From Actinomycetota bacterium (GTDB lineage Bacteria; Actinomycetota; Acidimicrobiia; Acidimicrobiales; CADCSY01): DNA of 6,222 nt. Shown piece by piece: positions 1 through 5,803 of this stretch. The stretch is from positions 1 through 6,222 of the forward strand of contig JACOTK010000064.1 of NCBI GenBank assembly GCA_016178435.1, in the 5' to 3' direction. The position numbers were made by a program, and so were the translations under genes. The first letter of the stretch is position 1, and each line of letters opens with the position of its first letter. The notes beneath the pieces are model-generated. The model did not search any database, was not told the DNA's origin, and saw nothing but the letters and a program-made list of their open reading frames with translations.

Positions 1-914
1 ATGACGACATCGGGGTCGGGATTGGTCGTGAACGTGCCGTCGGGATGACGCAGTGCCAGCACGAGGGCTCCGGTTCGGTCCCGCAGGTGTGAGTCGCGCA
101 GGCTGCACCCCGCCAAGGCCGAGCCCTGGGGAATCGTGACCTCGGCGAGGCGAAACTCGAGACTGCCGTCGTGCATGACGACGTCGAGGAACTCGGCCAC
201 GTTCGGCTGGAGCGCGAATGCCGCCATGCGCGCGCCGCCGATCTCCTGGGGGTTGACGACCCGATTCGCCCCGGCACGGAAGAGCTTGGCCTCGGCCGAG
301 GCCAGCCGTGCCCGCGCGACGATGAAGAGACTCTGATTGAGCGATCGACCCGACAGCGTGACGAAGAGGTTGTCGGCGTCGGTTGTGAGCGCCGCCACCA
401 GCGTCGAGGCCTTCTCGATGCCCGCCGCCCTCATCACCTCATCGTCGGTGGCGTCACCAATGACGAAGGGGTGGACGATGCCCTCGAGTCGTTCGGGATC
501 GCTGTCGACGACGACGACCGTCGCCCCGTACCCGGCGACTCGCCGGGCGACCGTGCGGCCCACACGCCCCCATCCGCAGATGACGACATGACCCGACATC
601 TGATCGATTCGGTGCTGCATACGACGCCTCCTCATGGACTCACTCAGGCGACCTTCCACCAAGGTTTCGAGAAGCACCCCAAAGGTGTACAGCGCCGAGC
701 CCACGCCACCGAAGATCAGGGCGATGGTGAACACCTTCTCGCCGGTGCTGAAGGGATGCACCTCCCGAAAGCCAACGGTGGATATCGTGGTGACGGTCTG
801 GTAGAGCGCATCGAGGAGCCCGAAACCGAATGCGAGGTAGCCGCCGGTGCCGATCACCACGACGGCGCACAGCAGGCCCAGTCCGCGCCCGACCCGCAGC
901 CACGGGCTCAACAT
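1..914 (-). CDS. Two-TM potassium channel with cytoplasmic RCK (TrkA-N/TrkA-C) module, 3' end off window
   Basis: Partial gene: 304 codons are visible and the reading frame runs off the left edge, so the C-terminus is missing. Residues about 11-33 and 61-86 are hydrophobic and flank a pore helix and filter (TTISTVGFRE, residues 42-51). This is the minimal two-transmembrane pore layout of MthK-like channels, with no voltage sensor. After a basic linker (MRRRR, 94-98) comes an RCK_N Rossmann fold, with GWGRVG at 114-119, an acidic strand end VVVVDSDPE at 133-141 and GDATDD at 153-158. An RCK_C (TrkA_C) domain begins near residue 250 and is cut. Such channels sit in the inner membrane as tetramers and are gated by ligands such as nucleotides or divalent cations bound to the RCK ring. 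The ligand here cannot be read from sequence. The filter has Arg where canonical channels have the second Gly of GYG. The ATG lies 16 nt after the bifunctional nuclease stop without a clear Shine-Dalgarno. The start fits because the first helix follows directly. Confidence 0.9.
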   Translation of the reverse strand, partial: MLSPWLRVGRGLGLLCAVVVIGTGGYLAFGFGLLDALYQTVTTISTVGFREVHPFSTGEKVFTIALIFGGVGSALYTFGVLLETLVEGRLSESMRRRRMQHRIDQMSGHVVICGWGRVGRTVARRVAGYGATVVVVDSDPERLEGIVHPFVIGDATDDEVMRAAGIEKASTLVAALTTDADNLFVTLSGRSLNQSLFIVARARLASAEAKLFRAGANRVVNPQEIGGARMAAFALQPNVAEFLDVVMHDGSLEFRLAEVTIPQGSALAGCSLRDSHLRDRTGALVLALRHPDGTFTTNPDPDVV

Positions 915-930
915 CGCACGGTCAAGCGTG

Positions 931-1416
931 TCAGCTCGCGAAGTCCTCGGGATTCACGTCGTCGATGAATGCTCGGAACTCGTCGACGATGTGATCCTGC
1001 TCCTCCGGCTCATCGGGCATCGGCCCGGCTGCGACATCGAGCACGGCCTCCTCGACGAAGACCGGCGCCTGCAGGCGCACGGCCAGGGCCATCGCATCGG
1101 ATGGCCTGCTCGACACGACGTGCACATGGCCTGCATGCTCCAGCACGATCTCGGCATAGAACGTGGACTCCCGCAGCTCGGTGATCACCACCCGATGCAC
1201 CGTGGCGCCGATCTCGACCAGCACGTCGCGCAGCAGGTCGTGGGTCATCGGTCGAGGTGTCGGGATGCCCTCCATGGCCAAGGCGATCGACTTCGCCTCC
1301 TCGGGGCCGATGTAGATGGGCAGGACACGCCGAAGGCCGGCCATTTCCCGCAGAAGGGCAACGGGATTATTGGCCGGCAGCTCAAGGCGCACACCCAAGA
1401 CTTCCATCTCGACCAC
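931..1416 (-). CDS. Bifunctional nuclease family protein (BFN/DUF151)
   Basis: This is a 161-residue, full-length member of the DUF151 (bifunctional nuclease) family and resembles mycobacterial Rv1829. Family marks seen are the N-terminal VEMEVLGVRLELP strand block, LPIYIGPEEAKSIALA (32-47), the PRPMTHDLLRDVL segment (54-66), STFYAEI (84-90) and SSRPSDAMALAVR (102-114). The C-terminal acidic tail ending in NPEDFAS matches the actinobacterial EFLD-x-(I/V)-xPEDF ending. Some plant and bacterial relatives are reported to have DNase/RNase activity, but the role of the actinobacterial proteins is uncertain. The protein is soluble with no signal peptide. The GTG at 1416 gives the usual family N-terminus and has AGGG seven nt upstream. 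An ATG at 1407 has a better-placed GGAGG (1420-1416, 8-nt spacing) and would give 158 residues. The gene follows the MerR gene by 63 nt and precedes the channel gene by 16 nt. Confidence 0.92.
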   Translation of the reverse strand: MVEMEVLGVRLELPANNPVALLREMAGLRRVLPIYIGPEEAKSIALAMEGIPTPRPMTHDLLRDVLVEIGATVHRVVITELRESTFYAEIVLEHAGHVHVVSSRPSDAMALAVRLQAPVFVEEAVLDVAAGPMPDEPEEQDHIVDEFRAFIDDVNPEDFAS

Positions 1417-1479
1417 CTCCGCACCCTATCGGGTTCTGAGGACCTCATCGACGGAATTGCCGGTGTTCTCCGTGCTCGC

Positions 1480-2364
1480 TCAACGACCGGGGTCGGAGCC
1501 CTCGATGATCGATCGCAGACCCTGACGCAACAGGCTCGCACGCAGACTCTCGCCGAGTCGGGCCAAGTCGCCCACCTTCTCGATGGCCTGGCGACGTGAA
1601 GCGGGGTTGCGCTGCTTGATGAGCGGAATCACCATCTGCTCGTAGAAGCCCGCCTCGCGCTCGGCTGCGGTCTTGTACATGCGCAGATGTCGAGCCTCCA
1701 CTCCATGGTCGCCGAGATCCCGGGCGAGACGCCCGGCCACCAAGGCCTCCTCGTCGTAGATCACGTGACCGCCGACGGCCCGGCCGGTCACGATTCCGTA
1801 ACGCTCGAGCTCTCGTATCTGTTCACGTGCCAGCCCGGTGGCGTTCGACAACTCCTCGAGACTGAAGGTGGCGGAGGTCAACGACCCGAGCAGCGGCCCG
1901 AGCATGCCGGTCTGTTCGGGGGCGGGCTCGGGGGTCGGAACCTCAGGTTCAGGGTGAGAGGTCTCCGCTGCGGGCACCGGATCAGCTCCGGGACGCGGGC
2001 CGATCCGGTGCGCAGGGACCATCGAGTCTGAGGCTCCGGTGGAAGGTGATGTCTCGGGCGACGCCCCGGACTCGGCGAGCATCGAACCCATCTCGTTCGT
2101 CTGCAGTCGGTCCTTGATGATCTTGAGCGGCAGGAAGTGGTCGCGTTGTTGGAGCAGGACCCAGCGCAGGCGCTCGATGTCATGGCTGTAGAACTTGCGA
2201 TAGCCCGACGGCGTTCGCTCCGGGTCGATGAGGCCTTGGCTCTCCAGAAACCTGATCTTCGAGATGGTGATGTCCGGGTACTCCTCCTTGAGGAGCTCGA
2301 GGACCTCACCGATCGAGAGATGTGCATCGGGCACCGGGTTCTCACCACCGGAAACGGCCTTCAC
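1480..2364 (-). CDS. MerR-family transcriptional regulator with two HTH modules (Rv1828-like)
   Basis: This 294-residue cytoplasmic DNA-binding protein has a canonical MerR winged helix at residues 16-86 (LSIGEVLELL, ISKIRFLESQGLIDPERTPSGYRKF, then ERLRWVLLQQRDHFLPLKIIKDRL). A low-complexity Pro/Glu-rich linker follows at about 95-160. A second, more divergent MerR-like helix-turn-helix occupies 166-230 (FSLEELSNATGLAREQIRELERYGIV, a GGHVIYDEEAL wing and a following helix). The C-terminal helices (231-288) are likely for dimerisation. The first-HTH, linker, second-HTH layout and the HLRMYKTAAERE and PLIKQRNP motifs match the actinobacterial Rv1828 group rather than metal- or drug-sensing MerR proteins. 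I see no cysteines, which argues against thiol-metal sensing. The GTG start overlaps the FHA gene's TGA by four bases (2361-2364), suggesting translational coupling. A second GTG at 2334, preceded by GGTGGTGAG, is an alternative start that would remove ten residues outside the folded domain. Its targets are unknown. Confidence 0.93.
   Translation of the reverse strand: MKAVSGGENPVPDAHLSIGEVLELLKEEYPDITISKIRFLESQGLIDPERTPSGYRKFYSHDIERLRWVLLQQRDHFLPLKIIKDRLQTNEMGSMLAESGASPETSPSTGASDSMVPAHRIGPRPGADPVPAAETSHPEPEVPTPEPAPEQTGMLGPLLGSLTSATFSLEELSNATGLAREQIRELERYGIVTGRAVGGHVIYDEEALVAGRLARDLGDHGVEARHLRMYKTAAEREAGFYEQMVIPLIKQRNPASRRQAIEKVGDLARLGESLRASLLRQGLRSIIEGSDPGR
2361..2364 (-). other. GTGA stop/start overlap between FHA and MerR genes
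   Basis: On the minus strand GTGA combines the GTG start of the MerR gene (2364-2362) with the TGA stop of the FHA gene (2363-2361). It suggests coupled translation and fixed stoichiometry of the adaptor and the regulator. The coupling would be weaker if translation really begins at the internal GTG at 2334, which has its own purine-rich GGTGGTGAG upstream. Confidence 0.65.
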
Positions 2365-2870
2365 GGGACATCCGAATCAACTCGACAGACCAGAACCAGC
2401 TTGAAACGCCCGATCTGCAACTCATCGCCGTCGTCCAATCGGGACTCCTCCACCCGTTCACGATTGACGTAGGTGCCGTTCAGCGAGCCCGCGTCCCGAA
2501 CCATGAAACCGTGGTCGTCCCGGCTCACCTCCGCGTGCCGCCGCGAGACCGTGATGTCGTCGAGAAACACACCGCTGTCGGGATGGCGGCCGATCGTGGT
2601 CCGCTGCTCATCCAACAAGAAGGTCGAGCCCTCACCCGGACCGCTCCGGATCATGAGGAGCCCCCATGCGTCACCCAGCGTGGTTCGGTCGAAATGGGCT
2701 CGGTCGTGGTCGGAGCCATCCGGCGGGTCGAATGTCGCCGGCTCGGATTCGACCCGCGGAAGGTTCAAGGTGCGGTGCTCGGCGCCGGTCAATGGCTCGC
2801 CACACGAGGAGCAGAAGTTCGCTCCCCCGCTGTTGTGATGTCCACATCGGTCGCAGATCACCTCGGCCAC
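2361..2870 (-). CDS. garA: GarA/OdhI-like FHA-domain protein with N-terminal zinc ribbon
   Basis: This is a 169-residue soluble protein. Residues 6-23 form a C-x2-C-x10-C-x2-C zinc ribbon (CDRCG and CSSCG). A variable acidic stretch (about 30-68) leads to an FHA domain at about 70-162 that carries the phosphothreonine-binding residues GR (94-95), SRRH (109-112) and NGTYVNR (131-137). The FHA part closely follows mycobacterial GarA and corynebacterial OdhI (GRHPDSxxFLDDxTVSRRHAE, then GSLNGTYVNRE, then DGDELQIGRFKLV). GarA and OdhI bind and inhibit 2-oxoglutarate dehydrogenase and act on glutamate enzymes. Ser/Thr kinases switch them off by phosphorylating an N-terminal ETTS motif. That motif is absent here, and the nearest candidate is DRTT at 61-64. 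Position between gcvH and the MerR gene matches Rv1827, so orthology is likely, but the mechanism may differ. A GTG at 2861 with AGAGG eight nt upstream is a plausible alternative start three codons inside and keeps the whole zinc ribbon. Confidence 0.9.
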   Translation of the reverse strand: MAEVICDRCGHHNSGGANFCSSCGEPLTGAEHRTLNLPRVESEPATFDPPDGSDHDRAHFDRTTLGDAWGLLMIRSGPGEGSTFLLDEQRTTIGRHPDSGVFLDDITVSRRHAEVSRDDHGFMVRDAGSLNGTYVNRERVEESRLDDGDELQIGRFKLVLVCRVDSDVP

Positions 2871-2887
2871 CTCTGATCTCGCGTCAC

Positions 2888-3268
2888 TTATTCGTCAACC
2901 AATGCCCGGTAGGCGTCCGAGTCCAGCAATCCTGTCATCTCATCGGCATCCTGTGGCTCGATCAAACAGATCCAACCCTCACCATACGGGTCCTCGTTCA
3001 GGCACTGCGGCTCGTCGATCAGCTTCTCGTTCACGGCCACGACGGTCCCGGCGACGGGAGCGTAGACATCGGACACGGACTTGGTCGATTCGACCTCGCT
3101 GAAGGCCGTTCCCGTGGCGACGACGGCGCCGACATCGGGAAGCTGAATGAACACGATGTCGCCGAGTGCATCCTGGGCATAGTCGGTGATGCCCATACGG
3201 ATCCGGGAGCCATCCCTGCGGACCCACTCATGGTCGGATGAATAACGAAGCTCATCGGGAAAATGCAT
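2888..3268 (-). CDS. gcvH: Glycine cleavage system H protein
   Basis: This 126-residue protein matches the usual GcvH length (about 125-130). It carries the aminomethyl intermediate on a lipoyl arm between the P, T and L proteins of the glycine cleavage complex in the cytoplasm. The signature is clear: LRYSSDHEWVRRDG at 7-20, GITDYAQDALGDIVFIQLPDVG at 26-47 and the lipoylation motif SEVESTKSVSDVYAPVAG with acceptor Lys63. The tail has NEDPYGEGWICLI. All expected elements are present, so it should be functional. No gcvP or gcvT is visible in the window. The gene lies 17 nt upstream of the FHA gene, as in mycobacteria where gcvH precedes garA. The ATG at 3268 is well supported by family alignment, but the sequence just before it (CGTCCGCCTC) shows no Shine-Dalgarno match, which is unusual for a gene inside an apparent operon. 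Confidence 0.97.
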   Translation of the reverse strand: MHFPDELRYSSDHEWVRRDGSRIRMGITDYAQDALGDIVFIQLPDVGAVVATGTAFSEVESTKSVSDVYAPVAGTVVAVNEKLIDEPQCLNEDPYGEGWICLIEPQDADEMTGLLDSDAYRALVDE

Positions 3269-3304
3269 GAGGCGGACGTTACCGGAAAGCGGGCCCGGTC
3301 GCGG

Positions 3305-5803
3305 TCACTCGTTGTTGGACAACACGATTTGGAGGATCCTCCGGCCTTGTCGACGGGCGAGATCCCTGGCTTCCTCGTCGGTGCGAGCCTCGGCCCAGAC
3401 ATGGGTTGTCGGCGCCTCGGGGTCGGGAACGGTCAGCACCCAACCCTCCTCACGCAGCTCCTTGACCCCGTCAACCAGGATGAGCTCGTGGTCGGCCTGC
3501 TCGACCAGCGACCGCATGACGACCCCCTTGGCATGCCACGGGGTGGCGACCGTCTCGTGTGCCATGTGCACGGGCTCGAGCTCGTTGACCACCTGCGAGA
3601 GCTTGACCTCGTTGGCGGCCAGGAGCTCAAGCATCGAGATGAAGGCCACGGTCGCGTCGAACGCGGGGAGAAATGCCGGAAAGATGAAACCGCCGTCCAC
3701 CCCTGCGCCGAACACCATGTCCTCGCCGCTGACCGCCTCCATGAGCGAGGCCGTGCTCAACTTGGCCCAGACCACCTCGAGTCCATGAGATCTCGCAAGG
3801 CGTTCGGCGGCGGCCGTGGCCACCACGGGCAGGGCGATACGACCGTTCGTCGGCGAACGGAGACCTATCAGATGGATGAAGGCCAACATGGCCTCGGTGT
3901 CACTGAGAATGCGTCCCTCGTCGTCGATCAACGTGAGGTGCTCGCCACCCGGGTCGATGACCACGCCGAGCTGTGACCCCGAGGATCTCACGAGGGTCCC
4001 GACATCAGCGGCGTGGGTGGCGAAGTCGAAGCTGATCGCCTGAGCCGTCGACGCAAACGGGTTGACGGCCAGAACGTCCGCACCCAGCTTGGCGAGCACG
4101 TTCGGCATGACGAAAGCCGTGCTGCCGTAGGAATAGTCGACCACGACCTTGAAGTGGCGCTGACGCACGAGGCGAAAGTCCACCGCGGTCGTCACGGCGG
4201 TGGTGTAGTGCTCGATGGCACGAGGGGGGTAGCCGATGTCGCCGATGTCGCCCGGAAAGACCCGACGGAAATCCTCACGGTAGAAGAGCCGCTCGACCTT
4301 GCGCGTAGCGGCCTCGGAGATGTCGAGACCGTCGACATCGAAAAAGCGAAGGATCACCGACTGGGGGTCACCGTTGATGAGGCGTATCGAGATGCCCCCC
4401 TGGGCCTGCTCGGAGCGAACCTGAAAGCGCGTCGTCGGAACCGGGGCGACCTCGAGGTCGTTGACGTGCACCCCCGCTGCATTGAGACCGGCCATGACCG
4501 AACGCTTCAACATGCGTGCCGAACGACTTGCATCCCGTGAGGTGACGACGGTGGCGCCCTTCTTGAGGGTTGTGGCGTAGGCCATCGCGACCCGAGTGGC
4601 GAGCTCGGGCGTGATGTCGACGTTGGCGAGGCCGGCTACGCCGTGCTCGACGAAGAGGGACCGGGCACCTTTGCTCTCCCAGACCAACGACGCATTGACC
4701 ACGGCTCCTGCCTCAACCGTCTTGAACGGATAGACCTTCACGCCCGAGGTCACCACCGCCTGCTCGCCGATGAAGCAGTCGTCACCCAGCACGACGTCCT
4801 CGTCACAGCTCGCGCGGGCTCGAAGATCGCACGATCGTCCGATGACAGCGCCCCTGATCCGAACCCCCTGACCCATGTAGACGCTGTCGTGGATGATCGA
4901 ACGCTCGACGTCGGCATCCGACCCCACCATCACGTTGGATCCCAACACCGTGTAGGCGCCGAGACGCGCTCCCGGCTCGATCCTGGTGTAGTCGCCAACG
5001 ATGGCAGGCCCGACGATCTTCGCGCTCGGATCGATCTCGACGCTCTCACCCAGCCAGATGCCCTTTTCCACCTGGAAGCCGGGGATCTCCATGTCGACCT
5101 TGCCGTCGAGCAGGTCGCGATGTGCCCGGGCGTACGCGTCCACCGTGCCCACGTCCTCCCAGTAGCCGTCGCAGACGTAGCCGTACAACGCCTTTTGCTG
5201 TTCCAGCAGGACCGGAAACACGTCCGTGGAGAAGTCCACCGGACCATCAGGAGCGATGAAATCGAAGATCTCGGGTTCGAGCATGAAGATGCCGTTGTTG
5301 ACGGTGTCGCTGAAGACCTGACCCCAGGTGGGCTTCTCGAGGAACCTTTCGATCGACCCGTCGTCGTTGGTGATGACGATGCCGAACTCGAGGGGATTCT
5401 CGACAGCGGTCAACCCGATGGTCGCCAGAGCGCCACGCTGCTCGTGGAACTCGACGACTTTCGAGAGGTCGATGTCGGTCAGCACGTCACCCGAGATCAC
5501 CAGGAAGCGCTCATCGAGCTCGTCCATGGCATTGCGCACCGATCCCGCGGTACCCAGTGGGGTCTCCTCGGTGGCGTAGACCATGCGGACCCCGAACTCC
5601 GAGCCGTCCCCGAAATAGGTGCGGATGTGATTGGCCAGAAAGGCGACCGTCACGACGATGTCGTCGAAGCCGTGCTTGTGCAACAGACGCACGATGTGTT
5701 CCATCATCGGCCGGTTCGCCACCGGAATCATGGGCTTGGGCTGGTTCGAGGTGAGCGGGCGAAGGCGCGTGCCCTCGCCCCCGGCCATGATGACTGCCTT
5801 CAT
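3305..5803 (-). CDS. Sugar-phosphate nucleotidyltransferase (mannose-1-phosphate guanylyltransferase-like) fused to beta-helix and degenerate phosphomannomutase domain
   Basis: This is an 832-residue, three-part cytoplasmic protein. Residues 1-235 are a GT-A nucleotidyltransferase fold: MAGGEGTRLRPLT (6-18) for NTP binding, KPMIPVANRPM with Lys23, SGDVLTDID (104-112) with the metal-binding Asp, FLEKP (154-158) and YWEDVGT (214-220). Residues 250-370 form a left-handed beta-helix of hexapeptide repeats. Residues about 385-825 follow the four-domain phosphoglucomutase/phosphomannomutase fold, but its active-site loops are replaced (RLINGDP, IDPGGEH, GVDGGFIFP, VPDPEAPTTHVW). The front half should make an NDP-sugar, most likely GDP-mannose by family annotation. 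ADP- or UDP-glucose cannot be excluded. The mutase half is probably structural or regulatory. The ATG at 5803 is chosen because the GT-A motif starts immediately and it overlaps the upstream gene's TGA by four bases (ATGA, 5800-5803). The frame stays open further upstream to 6013, but that part is antisense-free read-through of the neighbouring gene's region and has no homology. Confidence 0.92.
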   Translation of the reverse strand: MKAVIMAGGEGTRLRPLTSNQPKPMIPVANRPMMEHIVRLLHKHGFDDIVVTVAFLANHIRTYFGDGSEFGVRMVYATEETPLGTAGSVRNAMDELDERFLVISGDVLTDIDLSKVVEFHEQRGALATIGLTAVENPLEFGIVITNDDGSIERFLEKPTWGQVFSDTVNNGIFMLEPEIFDFIAPDGPVDFSTDVFPVLLEQQKALYGYVCDGYWEDVGTVDAYARAHRDLLDGKVDMEIPGFQVEKGIWLGESVEIDPSAKIVGPAIVGDYTRIEPGARLGAYTVLGSNVMVGSDADVERSIIHDSVYMGQGVRIRGAVIGRSCDLRARASCDEDVVLGDDCFIGEQAVVTSGVKVYPFKTVEAGAVVNASLVWESKGARSLFVEHGVAGLANVDITPELATRVAMAYATTLKKGATVVTSRDASRSARMLKRSVMAGLNAAGVHVNDLEVAPVPTTRFQVRSEQAQGGISIRLINGDPQSVILRFFDVDGLDISEAATRKVERLFYREDFRRVFPGDIGDIGYPPRAIEHYTTAVTTAVDFRLVRQRHFKVVVDYSYGSTAFVMPNVLAKLGADVLAVNPFASTAQAISFDFATHAADVGTLVRSSGSQLGVVIDPGGEHLTLIDDEGRILSDTEAMLAFIHLIGLRSPTNGRIALPVVATAAAERLARSHGLEVVWAKLSTASLMEAVSGEDMVFGAGVDGGFIFPAFLPAFDATVAFISMLELLAANEVKLSQVVNELEPVHMAHETVATPWHAKGVVMRSLVEQADHELILVDGVKELREEGWVLTVPDPEAPTTHVWAEARTDEEARDLARRQGRRILQIVLSNNE
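5800..5803 (-). other. ATGA stop/start overlap between phosphatidyltransferase and nucleotidyltransferase genes
   Basis: Read on the minus strand, the four bases ATGA hold the ATG of the 832-residue fusion gene (5803-5801) and the TGA of the upstream CDP-alcohol phosphatidyltransferase gene (5802-5800). This arrangement normally means the two are cotranscribed and the second is translated by re-initiation. Upstream bases GAGCAGAAGCAGGGAGC provide a GGGAG-like Shine-Dalgarno immediately before the ATG. Confidence 0.85.

Noticed and set aside
171..968. A 265-codon plus-strand open frame at the left end
   Set aside because: It is the antisense shadow of the potassium channel gene, whose minus-strand frame carries a clear pore and Rossmann motif.
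1417..1479. Promoter or terminator in the 63-nt gap between the MerR and nuclease genes
   Set aside because: I found no convincing -35/-10 pair, stem-loop with T-run, or MerR-type spaced dyad; the gap may still hold a weak element.
3281..3299. Possible terminator hairpin between the nucleotidyltransferase gene and gcvH
   Set aside because: The stem is only five base pairs with a nine-base loop and there is no T-tract after it on the transcribed strand.
4231..4251. Short tandem repeat of GATGTCGCC type
   Set aside because: It encodes GDIGDIG within the mutase-like domain and is only two units long, as expected by chance in coding DNA.
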